Shown one piece after another: positions 1 through 8,265 of a stretch of DNA of 64,000 nucleotides. The notes under the pieces are model-generated. The model was not told where the DNA came from. It was given only the letters and a program-made list of their open reading frames with translations, and ran no database searches. The stretch comes from Halanaerobium polyolivorans. GTDB taxonomy: Bacteria > Bacillota > Halanaerobiia > Halanaerobiales > Halanaerobiaceae. Positions within the stretch are counted from its first letter, which is position 1. Each line of letters opens with the position of its first letter. Location: positions 62,001 to 126,000 of the forward strand of contig NZ_JAJFAT010000006.1 of assembly GCF_020711195.1 (NCBI RefSeq). The letters run 5' to 3'. A program made the position numbers and the translations under genes.

Positions 1-20
1 TTCTTAAGCAAAGATAAAAA

Positions 21-50
21 ACCCTTCTAATCTTTTCAGACTAGAAGGGT
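21..50 (-). terminator. Rho-independent terminator of the nhaC gene
   Basis: The 9-bp arms at 21-29 and 42-50 (ACCCTTCTA/TAGAAGGGT) form a hairpin. On the minus strand it is followed directly by a run of T residues (the A run at 15-20 of the plus strand). It lies just past the stop of the minus-strand antiporter gene. Confidence 0.85.
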
Positions 51-75
51 CTATTTATTTTATATATTGTTTAGT

Positions 76-1617
76 TTAAATTAGATCTTCTGCTTTTTTA
101 CCAAAGATATTAACTATTAGATAAAGCACTATTAATCCTACTGGCAGCAGATAAAAAGCAGAGATACCGAATCCTGCCGGTAAAAAGCCGAATAAAGCAG
201 CTACAATACCAACAGTAAGGGCATAAGGCATCTGAGTCCTTACATGGTCCATATGGTCTACTGCAGAGGCTGTAGAGGACATAATAGTTGTGTCAGAGAT
301 AGGTGAACAGTGATCTCCCATAACTGCAGCTGTTAAAACTGCACCGATTGTAGGCAGCATTGGAATAGCTATAGAGTGGGCCAGTGGAATTGCTAAAGGC
401 ATTACTATAGCAACTGTACCCCAGGAGCTTCCGATTGTGAAAGCAATAAAGGCAGAAAAAGCAAAAATCATAACAGGAACTATTTCTGGGATAATATTAC
501 CTTCCAGCACTGAAACAAGATAGCTAGCGGTTCCCAGGTCATCAGCTATACTACCTATTGACCAGGCTAAAACAAGGATTAAACAGGCTACAAACATCGA
601 TTTAGCACCATCTATCCAGCCATCAACTGCTTCTTCTAAGGAAAGGACTTTTTTAGCTAAGGTTAATATTCCAGCAATTAAACTACCACTTACTGCAGCC
701 CAAAGTAAAACAACACTTGCATCTGCATCACCATAAGCCTGCTGAATTGTAACTCCAGCTTCCATACCACCACCACTATACCAGAGACCGATTAGGGTAA
801 CTATGATCACCCCAATTATAGGTGCAAAAGAGTTGAAAAAGGTAAAACTTTTACCTTCAGTCTTCTTATATTCTTCAATCTCATCAGAAACCATTGGTGT
901 AGAACCAGGTCTTAATGTTTCACCTGTAGAACGGGCTCTTTTTTCAGCTTCTAACATTGCTCCATAATCTTTGCCAGTAAAAATGATTATTAAGGCAAAG
1001 GCCAGGGCCAGCAAACTGTAAAAACGATAGGGAATTGTTTGAATAAAGGTTGTATATGCATTTAATTCTACTCCAATTGTATCAAAGCCATCCCTAATTA
1101 CTCCAACCTCAAATGCGATCCAGGTTGAAATAGGCACGATACTGGAAACAGCTGCAGCAGTAAGGTCAACGATAAAAGATAGTTTTTCGCGGGAAATTTT
1201 CATCTTATCTGTAATCGGCCGCATCGTATTACCCACGATAAGAGTATTTGCATAATCATCAAAGAAAATTAAAATTCCCATTAACCAGGTAGCAAATTGT
1301 GTTTTAGCAACTGAATTAGCTCTATCAGCGATATATTCTCCAATTGCCATTATTCCCCCGGATTTATTAATTATTCCGATCATTCCTCCCATGGCAAGCA
1401 AGAATAAGATAATACCTGCATTCCAGGGATCAGCAAGTGATGCTAGAACATAATTATCAAAAGTAGCCATAAAAGCTAAGATTGGATTATATGTATTAAG
1501 AATAAAAGCTCCAGCAAAAACACCTAAAAATAATGATAAGACTACCTGTTTGCTCCACCAGGCTAATACAATTGCTAAAATCGGTGGAAGTAAAGATATA
1601 ATACCATAACTGTCCAT
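76..1617 (-). CDS. nhaC: NhaC-family Na+/H+ antiporter
   Basis: A 513-residue polytopic membrane protein of the NhaC antiporter family, which exchanges cytoplasmic Na+ for external H+. Hydrophobic segments run through most of its length. The family hallmark FFDDYANT lies at residues 118-125, and a second conserved polar stretch, GDHCSPISDT, lies near residue 433. Both are likely to line the ion path. The ATG start is preceded by AAGGAGG on the minus strand. The gene stands alone between its own promoter (1708-1736) and its terminator, with an ~85-nt leader holding a 5-bp hairpin (CCGGC/GCCGG, about 1668-1683). Several antiporter copies are common in salt-adapted anaerobes. The exact substrate (Na+/H+ versus malate-Na+/lactate, as in MleN-type members of the family) cannot be settled from sequence alone. 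Confidence 0.9.
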   Translation of the reverse strand: MDSYGIISLLPPILAIVLAWWSKQVVLSLFLGVFAGAFILNTYNPILAFMATFDNYVLASLADPWNAGIILFLLAMGGMIGIINKSGGIMAIGEYIADRANSVAKTQFATWLMGILIFFDDYANTLIVGNTMRPITDKMKISREKLSFIVDLTAAAVSSIVPISTWIAFEVGVIRDGFDTIGVELNAYTTFIQTIPYRFYSLLALAFALIIIFTGKDYGAMLEAEKRARSTGETLRPGSTPMVSDEIEEYKKTEGKSFTFFNSFAPIIGVIIVTLIGLWYSGGGMEAGVTIQQAYGDADASVVLLWAAVSGSLIAGILTLAKKVLSLEEAVDGWIDGAKSMFVACLILVLAWSIGSIADDLGTASYLVSVLEGNIIPEIVPVMIFAFSAFIAFTIGSSWGTVAIVMPLAIPLAHSIAIPMLPTIGAVLTAAVMGDHCSPISDTTIMSSTASAVDHMDHVRTQMPYALTVGIVAALFGFLPAGFGISAFYLLPVGLIVLYLIVNIFGKKAEDLI

Positions 1618-1707
1618 TTTTAAATAAAACCTCCTTGTTATATTTTTCTATAAACATTAAAATAACCGGCAGTAGAGCCGGAAAAAAGCCAAAATATATT
1701 TGTTTAA

Positions 1708-1736
1708 AGTATATCTCAGCAGCTTAAAACTGTCAA
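1708..1736 (-). promoter_or_regulatory. Promoter of nhaC (sigma-A type)
   Basis: Read on the minus strand, TTGACA (1731-1736) and TATACT (1708-1713) are separated by 17 nt, close to the vegetative consensus. It would give a leader of roughly 85 nt before the antiporter start codon. Confidence 0.75.
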
Positions 1737-1843
1737 GAAAAACATAAATATTCTAGAATTTTGAAAAAAATTACAACTAAAATTTAGTAAATTTCTTTTT
1801 TAAATAAAATACTTGAGGAGGCCAGAAAAAGCAGCAAAGTTTT

Positions 1844-1873
1844 TTGCATTTTTAGGTCAAGATAATATATAAT
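1844..1873 (+). promoter_or_regulatory. Probable promoter of the patatin/ylbL pair
   Basis: TTGCAT (1844-1849) and TATAAT (1868-1873) have 18-nt spacing, placed 32 nt before the start codon of the phospholipase-like gene. Confidence 0.55.
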
Positions 1874-1905
1874 AAATATGTTGACTAAATTTTGAGGTGA
1901 GATAA

Positions 1906-2693
1906 ATGGAAAGTAATAAAGCAAAACTTGGCCTTGCTTTAGGTTCGGGAGGAGCAAGAGGTTTAGCTCATCTTGGTGTCTTAGAAGTTTTTCAAGAGGC
2001 TGAGATAAAAATTGATTATCTCAGCGGCTCAAGTATGGGAAGTTTAATTGGAGGATTATATGCCTGTGGTGTACCTTTAAGATATATTAGAGCTTTAGCT
2101 GAAGAACTGGATTGGGAACATTTATCAGACTTTACCTTTCCCAGACAGGGATTACTTAAAGGAGATAAACTTTTAAGCTTTTTAAAAATAATGACAAAAA
2201 AAAAAAGATTGAAGACTTAAAGATTCCCTTTGCTGCTGTAGCCTGTAATATTGAAAATGGGGAACATGTAATTTTAAAAGAGGGTTCAACTGCAGAAGCT
2301 ATTCGGGCCAGTACTGCAATCCCGGGAGTTTTTGTTCCCTTTGAAGCTCAAAATCAAAAGTTAATTGATGGTGGAATTATAGATCCACTTCCAGTAAGCA
2401 GTTGTTATAATTTAGGAGCAGATATTGTTATAGCGGTTGATGTAGGAATAAAAAAACTGGATAATCCGGCCAATAATATTTTTGATGTTTTATTAAATAC
2501 CTTTGATATTATGCAGCTTAAATATACACAAAGCAGTGATTGGCAGGTTGAGTTAACAATTGAACCCGAATTAGATAATATTTCTGCCTTTGAACTTGAT
2601 AAAGCAGCAGCCTGTATAGAAGCAGGTCGAAAGGCAGCAGCTGATTCTTTAGATACTATAAAAAAATTATTAGAGGAAGATATTTATGCCTAA
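1906..2693 (+). pseudogene. Patatin-like phospholipase (RssA/YchK type), interrupted by a -1 frameshift at an A11 run
   Basis: The first part (104 codons from ATG 1906) has the oxyanion motif GSGGARG at residues 13-19 and the nucleophile elbow GSSMG at 41-45 (Ser43). The frame then runs into TAA at 2218-2220. The rest of the family continues in the -1 frame from about 2205: the substrate-binding region, then the catalytic Asp in DGG (2367-2375), up to TAA at 2691-2693. The switch occurs in eleven consecutive A residues (2196-2206). Adding one A restores a single ORF of about 263 codons, the normal family size. This could be a true null allele, a homopolymer sequencing error, or slippage that makes some full-length protein. 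Its stop overlaps the ylbL start by 8 nt, so the two are co-translated if readthrough occurs. Predicted role: a lipid acyl hydrolase at the membrane. Confidence 0.85.
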
Positions 2694-3696
2694 AAATAGA
2701 AATAACAAAACAATATCGAAAATTATTGGAATTATATTCATCTTATTTGTGGTAAGCCATTATATTCCAACTCCCTTTCATGTTAATGAAGCTGGTCTCG
2801 CTACTGAACTATCAACTGTGATTCAGGTAGAAGCTGGTTATCAAAACGAAGGTGAGTTTTTACTGACTGCAGTCAGAAGTAGAAGGGCTGTTGTCTGGGA
2901 TTATATTTATATCAACTTATTTCAGCCAGATGATAGGGAATTAGAATTGATGGGTCAACATCTGCCAGAAGATATGGATATGAACGAATATATAAATTTG
3001 ATGGCGGAAATGATGGAAGAAAGTAAGCTTCAGGCCCAGACAGTTGCTTTTAGAAGAGCTGGTTATGAAGTAACTGTTTCTGGTGAGGGTGCTGAAGTTG
3101 TAGAAGTTATGAGAGATGGAAGTGCCTATCAAAATTTAGAAAAGAATGATCTAATAATAGAGATTGATGGGAAAAAAGTTGAGATGGCTGCAGATGCAGT
3201 TAATATAATTAGAGACAGGAACATTGGTGATACAGTCAGGCTTAAAGTGTTAAGAGCTGATGAAGAACTAGAATTTGAGCTGGAAACACTTGAACTTGAA
3301 GGTAGTGAGGGGAATGCTTCGATTGGAGTTTTAATCAGAAGTAAAGGGCTTGATTATGAAATTCCCCGTCAGGTTGAGTTTGAAACAGATAATATAATTG
3401 GTCCCTCAGCGGGAAGTGTTTTTACAATGGAAATCTATAATCAGCTAACTGAAGAAGATATCACCGGTGGAAAAAGGATTGCAGGAACCGGTACAGTTAA
3501 CCTAGATGGTGAGGTAGGTCGAGTTTCAGGTATAAAATATAAAGTAATAGCAGCTGAAGAAGCAGGGGTTGATATTTTTCTCGTCACAAGTGAAAATTAT
3601 GAAGAAGCCGCAGCAGCTGCCGTTAATTTAGAGGTGATTGCAGCAGATAGAATAGATGATATAATCGACTATTTAAATAATCTGCTTGAATCATAA
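2686..3696 (+). CDS. ylbL: YlbL/SepM-like membrane-anchored PDZ plus Lon-type serine protease
   Basis: 336 residues. An N-terminal membrane anchor (about 12-28) is followed by an extracytoplasmic region, a PDZ domain (about 125-205) and a C-terminal S16 (Lon-like) protease domain. The catalytic Ser241 is in GPSAGS (239-244). The Lys of the Ser-Lys dyad is in the GIKYK stretch (284 or 286). The family cleaves secreted or membrane-attached substrates outside the cell; SepM of streptococci trims a signalling peptide. The start at 2686 overlaps the end of the phospholipase gene and is preceded by GAGGAAG. It ends 1 nt from the convergent tmcAL gene, leaving no room for a terminator between them. 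The natural substrate here is unknown. Confidence 0.85.
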   Translation: MPKNRNNKTISKIIGIIFILFVVSHYIPTPFHVNEAGLATELSTVIQVEAGYQNEGEFLLTAVRSRRAVVWDYIYINLFQPDDRELELMGQHLPEDMDMNEYINLMAEMMEESKLQAQTVAFRRAGYEVTVSGEGAEVVEVMRDGSAYQNLEKNDLIIEIDGKKVEMAADAVNIIRDRNIGDTVRLKVLRADEELEFELETLELEGSEGNASIGVLIRSKGLDYEIPRQVEFETDNIIGPSAGSVFTMEIYNQLTEEDITGGKRIAGTGTVNLDGEVGRVSGIKYKVIAAEEAGVDIFLVTSENYEEAAAAAVNLEVIAADRIDDIIDYLNNLLES

Positions 3697-3697
3697 A

Positions 3698-4984
3698 TTA
3701 GACTTTAATTAATTTCTGGTAATAATCTCTGCCTGATCTTCTCAGTTCAGAGTTTTGATAATGAAGTGAATATAGGTCTGAAGCCAAAATATCATAACTC
3801 AAAGATAATTCCAGAGGATCATTACTGTTTAAATTCTTTTCTCTGATTATTTCTGCAGGGTTAATAACTAATTTTAGATTTGATTTTTCCTGGAGTTCTG
3901 AGAGTAGATGCTCTTTGGATTTTTTCAGACCCAGCACCCTGATATATTGAGGTGCAGATTGAGTGATGATTTCTAATTTTTCTTCATTTAGATCAAAATA
4001 AATTTGCAGCAGCTTTCTTTTGATTCTGCTTTCTGTATAATTTTTACTTTTGATCTTTTTGATGAAATCAGCTGCTCTACCGCTTTTTAAGGCTGAATCT
4101 AAGATTCTGTTTTCTAAACCATTTTCAATTCCCGCAAATTCTTTTAACTGGGCAGCATTTAATCTTCTTATTTTATCAATTATTTTTAAATAAAGCATAT
4201 TCATTTCTTTGTCGGGAATAAAGAGACCTTGTTTGATATCAGCCTTTAAGATTTCCCATGATTTTTTTGGCATTAATTTTCTGCATTTTAAAAGTGCTTG
4301 ACCTTTTTTTTCGCTTTGAATAATCTCTCTAATCAAGCTTGCACTACCGATGCTTTTTTGGATCTGATTGCTGTAATAGGCTGGTCCTATTCTTTTAATT
4401 GTCTTGGCAGTAATTGCTGAATTTAATTTATCTAAAGCTTTAAGATATTCAATTCCTAAGATATTATTGGGGTTTTCTAAAGTCTTTTTAAGTTCTTTTG
4501 GCTGATATTTATTTAGTTCAGGGTACAGATGGGCTGAATCCATTAAAGCTCTGCGGCGGGCAGTAGGATAATTATGACCATTATTTAAGTAATCTAAAAG
4601 CTTAGCTTTAAAAAAATCATTTTCATTATTAAAAGCTGCAGCAATAGCTTTAAGCAGTTCAATATCTCCACTTTCACTGCCAAAGACTATTGTATCGACT
4701 ATTTTGCTTTCCTGCAGTGTTTTAACAGAAAAATGGGCAAAATATTCTGCGCTTCTAATACCAAATGCTAAGGGGAGCTCGATTACCAGGTCTGCTCCAC
4801 AACTTAAGGCCTGTTTGCTTCTTGACCATTTATTTATTAGGGCAGCTTCAGCTCTTTGACTAAAATTGCCATTCATAATAACAATTATATTTTCGCTATC
4901 AGTTATTTCTTTACTTTTTTTAAGATGATAAAGATGCCCGTTGTGAAAGGGATTATATTCAGTAATTAAGGCTGTATTACTCAT
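3698..4984 (-). CDS. tmcAL: tRNA(Met) cytidine acetate ligase TmcAL (YlbM)
   Basis: 428 residues. The N-terminus carries a nucleotidyltransferase fold with the HIGH-like motif in EYNPFHNGHLYH (residues 9-20) and a conserved MNGNFSQR loop. The family activates acetate with ATP and forms N4-acetylcytidine at the wobble position of elongator tRNA-Met. It uses free acetate, which this cell would make through the neighbouring Pta-AckA pathway. The start is ATG with a minus-strand GAGGTG ribosome site. YlbL and YlbM (TmcAL) are also neighbours in Bacillus, which supports both assignments. Confidence 0.88.
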   Translation of the reverse strand: MSNTALITEYNPFHNGHLYHLKKSKEITDSENIIVIMNGNFSQRAEAALINKWSRSKQALSCGADLVIELPLAFGIRSAEYFAHFSVKTLQESKIVDTIVFGSESGDIELLKAIAAAFNNENDFFKAKLLDYLNNGHNYPTARRRALMDSAHLYPELNKYQPKELKKTLENPNNILGIEYLKALDKLNSAITAKTIKRIGPAYYSNQIQKSIGSASLIREIIQSEKKGQALLKCRKLMPKKSWEILKADIKQGLFIPDKEMNMLYLKIIDKIRRLNAAQLKEFAGIENGLENRILDSALKSGRAADFIKKIKSKNYTESRIKRKLLQIYFDLNEEKLEIITQSAPQYIRVLGLKKSKEHLLSELQEKSNLKLVINPAEIIREKNLNSNDPLELSLSYDILASDLYSLHYQNSELRRSGRDYYQKLIKV

Positions 4985-5150
4985 TTTTTAAACACCTCAC
5001 TAAATTAAAAGATAATAGCAAATATTTTTACAATTCAAACTTCTTTATTTTTTAAAGGATTTCGTCAATTAATATTGTATTATATATATGATATCAAATT
5101 ATAAAAAAAAGAACAAATGTGATTTTTCAAACCACGGGGGAGGAAATTAA

Positions 5151-6149
5151 ATGGATTTATTAAAAGATTTCAAGGCAAGAGCAAAGTCAGATCTAAAAAA
5201 GATTGTTCTTGCTGAGGGAGAAGACGAAAGAATAATTAAAGCAGCTCGAGCAATAGCAAAAGAAAACATCGCTGAAGTAACTATTTTAGGTAACAGATCA
5301 AAAATTATGTCTACTGCAATTTACCATGATGTATCTTTAAATTCAGTAAATATAATTGAGCCAGAAAATTCTGATTATGTAGCAGAATTTAGAGATGAAT
5401 TTTATGAACTCAGAAAACACAAAGGACTTAGCAAAGAAAAGGCTGAAGAAATTATATTAGACCCCCTTTATTTTGCAACAATGATGATTTACTGTAATAA
5501 AGCAGATGGTATGGTAGCTGGTGCTGTTAATGCTACTGGTAATGTATTAAGACCTGCTTTTCAAATTGTTAAAACCGAAGCTGGAATTTCTACTGTGTCT
5601 AGTGCAATAATTATGGTTTTAAAAGACAAATCATTTGGTCATGAGGGGATAATGGTCTTTTCAGATTGTGCTGTTAATCCAGCCCCAAATTCTGAACAGT
5701 TAGCAGAGATCGCTCTTGCTACAGCAGATACTACAAGAAGGTTGATGGATATTGAGCCTAAAGTAGCTATGCTGTCTTTTTCAACCAAAGGTAGTGCCAG
5801 ACATGAATATGTAGAAAAAGTTCAAAAAGCTGTAGAAATTGCTCATCAAAATGCCCCAGATTTAAAATTAGATGGAGAACTACAATTAGATGCAGCAATT
5901 GTTGAAAGTGTTAGTGCTAGAAAAGCTCCTGATAGCAAATTAAAGGGTGATGCAAATGTATTAATATTCCCTGATCTACAGTCAGGTAATATTGGCTATA
6001 AATTGGTACAGAGATTAGCTGGTGCAGAGGCGGTTGGACCAATATTACAGGGTCTTGCAGCCCCAATAAATGATTTATCTAGAGGCTGTTCAGTTGAAGA
6101 TATCATTAATTTAACTGCTATTACAGCTCTACAAGCACAAAATGGATGA
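5151..6149 (+). CDS. pta: Phosphate acetyltransferase
   Basis: 332 residues, the normal size of the short single-domain Pta. The enzyme converts acetyl-CoA plus phosphate to acetyl phosphate and CoA in fermentative acetate formation. Recognisable family segments include LAEGEDERIIKAA near residue 20, a central DGMVAGAVNAT and the C-terminal NVLIFPDLQSGNIGYKL. The start is preceded by GGGGGAGG. The gene is followed directly by ackA (23 nt apart), so acetyl phosphate is passed on to make ATP. Confidence 0.95.
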   Translation: MDLLKDFKARAKSDLKKIVLAEGEDERIIKAARAIAKENIAEVTILGNRSKIMSTAIYHDVSLNSVNIIEPENSDYVAEFRDEFYELRKHKGLSKEKAEEIILDPLYFATMMIYCNKADGMVAGAVNATGNVLRPAFQIVKTEAGISTVSSAIIMVLKDKSFGHEGIMVFSDCAVNPAPNSEQLAEIALATADTTRRLMDIEPKVAMLSFSTKGSARHEYVEKVQKAVEIAHQNAPDLKLDGELQLDAAIVESVSARKAPDSKLKGDANVLIFPDLQSGNIGYKLVQRLAGAEAVGPILQGLAAPINDLSRGCSVEDIINLTAITALQAQNG

Positions 6150-6172
6150 TAATATTTCGAGGAGGGAAAGTA

Positions 6173-7369
6173 ATGCAAATTTTAGTAATTAACAGTGGTA
6201 GTTCTTCCATAAAGTATCAATTATTTAACATGGAAGATGAGAGTGTATTGGCAAAAGGTGTGGTAGAAAGAATTGGGATTGATGATTCTTTTATTAGTTA
6301 TGAAAATGGTGATGGCCAGGAAATAACAATTGAAAAAGATATCAGCAACCATAAAGAAGGTATTAAACTGCTTATTGACACCCTATTAAATGAAGAATAC
6401 GGTGTTTTAGATGATATGGATGATGTTCAAGCGGTAGGACATAGGGTTGTTCATGGAGCAGAAGAATTTTCTGGTTCTGTTTTAATTGATGATAAATTAG
6501 TTGAAACTATGGAAGATGTAGCTGATTTAGCTCCCTTACATAACCCCCCTAATATTATGGGAATTAAGGTCTGTCAGGAATTAATGCCTGATAAACCTCA
6601 GGTAGGAGTTTTTGATACCGCCTTCCATCAAACAATGCCTGAAAAAGCATATATTTATGCACTACCTTATGAATTTTATGAAAAATATGGTGTTAGAAGA
6701 TATGGTTTTCACGGTACATCTCACGGCTATGTAAGTAAAAGGGCTGCTCAAATCCTGGATAAGCCATATTCAGAATTAAAAATAATTACCTGTCATCTTG
6801 GTAATGGTGCCAGTGTAGCAGCTGTTAAAAATGGTAAATCTGTTGATACCAGTATGGGACTTACTCCTTTAGAGGGACTTGTAATGGGTACCCGCTGTGG
6901 AGATATTGATCCAGCTATAGTTCCTTTTATGATGAATAAACTTGATATTTCTGCTGAAGAAATGGATACTATTATGAACAAAGAAAGTGGTCTCTATGGG
7001 GTTTCAGGTATAAGTAATGATTCTCGTGATGTAGAAGAGGCTGCAGAAGCAGGTAATCATCAGGCAGAAGTAGCACTAAAAATCTTTGATTATAGGGTTA
7101 AAAAATATATCGGAGCTTATACAGCTGCTATGGGTGGAGTAGATGCCATTGTCTTTACAGCTGGAATTGGAGAAAACTCCATTGAAACCAGAGAAAACAT
7201 CTTAGGAGGATTAGAGTATCTCGGTTTAGAGCTTGATAAAGAAGCAAATAACTGTAGATCTAAAGAACAAATTATAAGCACAGAAGATTCTAAAGTTAAA
7301 GCTCTTGTTATACCTACAAATGAAGAGCTAGTTATAGCAAGAGATACTATGGAAATAGTTAGTGAATAA
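6173..7369 (+). CDS. ackA: Acetate kinase
   Basis: 398 residues from ATG 6173, chosen because GGAGGG (6160-6165) precedes it and the protein then begins MQILVINSGSSS like the family; an in-frame upstream start at 6146 overlaps pta and lacks support. Acetate kinase of the ASKHA fold: phosphate-binding NSGSSS (7-12), GHRVVHG, FDTAFH, HLGNGAS and GIGENS are all visible. It makes ATP and acetate from acetyl phosphate, the main substrate-level phosphorylation step with Pta. Confidence 0.96.
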   Translation: MQILVINSGSSSIKYQLFNMEDESVLAKGVVERIGIDDSFISYENGDGQEITIEKDISNHKEGIKLLIDTLLNEEYGVLDDMDDVQAVGHRVVHGAEEFSGSVLIDDKLVETMEDVADLAPLHNPPNIMGIKVCQELMPDKPQVGVFDTAFHQTMPEKAYIYALPYEFYEKYGVRRYGFHGTSHGYVSKRAAQILDKPYSELKIITCHLGNGASVAAVKNGKSVDTSMGLTPLEGLVMGTRCGDIDPAIVPFMMNKLDISAEEMDTIMNKESGLYGVSGISNDSRDVEEAAEAGNHQAEVALKIFDYRVKKYIGAYTAAMGGVDAIVFTAGIGENSIETRENILGGLEYLGLELDKEANNCRSKEQIISTEDSKVKALVIPTNEELVIARDTMEIVSE

Positions 7370-7387
7370 AGTGCAGATATATTTTTC

Positions 7388-7416
7388 TTGACAGTTACTC
7401 CTCCTTTTTATATAAT
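7388..7416 (+). promoter_or_regulatory. Promoter of the DUF177-rpmF unit
   Basis: A perfect TTGACA (7388-7393), a 17-nt spacer and a perfect TATAAT (7411-7416), 36 nt before the TTG start of the DUF177 gene. Confidence 0.85.
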
Positions 7417-7451
7417 AAAATGTGGCTATTTTACAGGGGTGATTAATTAAA

Positions 7452-7922
7452 TTGTATATTAACCTCAATGATTTAGGTGATATTGGCGGCAAAAAAAATG
7501 TTTCAATGGAGATTGAAATAGCTGATCTTAATTTTAGAGATCAAGAAGTAGAGATCAAAGATGATATTAAGCTTGAAATTGAAATTTATCACACCAGCGA
7601 TTCTTTTCTAGTCGAAGGTGAGATGGAAGTTAATTTAATTTTAAGCTGTAGTCGCTGCTTAGAAAACTATCGATCTTCAGCTCTAATAGAAATCTCTGAA
7701 GAAGTATTAAAAAAAGATATGGAAGACTTAGAAAAACTTTTTATAGACGAAATAATAGTCGACAATATTATTTTATCTTTGCCAATCAAACCACTCTGTT
7801 CTGAAGACTGTAAAGGTCTTTGCCCACAATGTGGTCAGGACTTAAATGAAGCTGAGTGTGATTGTGAGATAGAAAGTATTGATCCTCGTCTAGAAAAACT
7901 TAAAGAGTTTTATGATGACTGA
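7452..7922 (+). CDS. YceD/DUF177-family protein
   Basis: 156 residues from a TTG start. The DUF177 family is nearly always encoded just upstream of rpmF, as here (22 nt), and is linked to 23S rRNA/ribosome accumulation in bacteria and plastids. A CSRC pair in the middle and a C-terminal cluster (CSEDCKGLCPQCGQ, then CDCE) suggest a bound metal. It has its own strong promoter and is probably co-transcribed with rpmF. Confidence 0.85.
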   Translation: MYINLNDLGDIGGKKNVSMEIEIADLNFRDQEVEIKDDIKLEIEIYHTSDSFLVEGEMEVNLILSCSRCLENYRSSALIEISEEVLKKDMEDLEKLFIDEIIVDNIILSLPIKPLCSEDCKGLCPQCGQDLNEAECDCEIESIDPRLEKLKEFYDD

Positions 7923-7944
7923 TTATTAAAGGAGGTGGGAGAAT

Positions 7945-8118
7945 ATGGCTGTACCTAAGAAACGGACTTCAAAAACACGCAAGCGTAAAAGACGTACCCA
8001 TAAAAATTTGAGTGCTCCAACTCTTGTTGAATGCTCAAATTGCCATGAAAAGATTTTACCTCATCATGTTTGTCCAGAATGTGGACATTATAAAGGAAAA
8101 AAGGTGAGCGGAAATTAA
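7945..8118 (+). CDS. rpmF: 50S ribosomal protein L32
   Basis: A 57-codon gene beginning [20 protein letters not shown], the unmistakable basic N-terminus of L32, in which the Lys/Arg-rich tail binds 23S rRNA. Two CxxC pairs (Cys30/Cys33 and Cys43/Cys46) make it the zinc-binding form. AAAGGAGG precedes the ATG. It sits between the DUF177 gene and plsX, the classical bacterial arrangement, and is followed by a terminator. Confidence 0.97.
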   Translation: MAVPKKRTSKTRKRKRRTHKNLSAPTLVECSNCHEKILPHHVCPECGHYKGKKVSGN

Positions 8119-8135
8119 ATAATTGTATTAAAAGG

Positions 8136-8170
8136 CAGAGATATCCTTGCTTAGGAGGTCTCTGTTTTTT
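8136..8170 (+). terminator. Terminator after rpmF
   Basis: Arms CAGAGA (8136-8141) and TCTCTG (8159-8164) with further inner pairing, followed by six T residues. It separates the rpmF transcript from the plsX promoter. Confidence 0.7.
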
Positions 8171-8171
8171 C

Positions 8172-8221
8172 TTTGCAAAAGCTTGCATTTGACCGGCGGT
8201 TGAGATATAATGTTTTGCAAA
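8172..8221 (+). promoter_or_regulatory. plsX promoter flanked by a 9-bp inverted repeat
   Basis: TTGCAT (8183-8188) and TATAAT (8206-8211) are 17 nt apart. The core promoter is bracketed by TTTGCAAAA (8172-8180) and its exact reverse complement TTTTGCAAA (8213-8221), which would lie at about +2 of the transcript. This arrangement suggests a repressor operator. It does not resemble the FapR operator I know from Bacillus. Confidence 0.6.
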
Positions 8222-8265
8222 TGATTAAGATATTTTTTCTTCTTTTATCATAAGGAGGCAGCAAT

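Noticed and set aside
1618-1700. Na+ riboswitch in the nhaC leader
   Set aside because: Only a single 5-bp hairpin is visible in about 85 nt, too little for the known Na+-responsive motif.
2511-2693. Separate 60-codon gene in the second half of the phospholipase region
   Set aside because: Its protein is the C-terminal part of the patatin domain; the in-frame sequence extends upstream to the A11 run, so it belongs to the frameshifted gene.
8183-8211. FapR operator at the plsX promoter
   Set aside because: The known FapR palindrome (TTAGTACCTNNTACTAA-like) is not present; the inverted repeat here is TTTGCAAAA and lies outside the core promoter.
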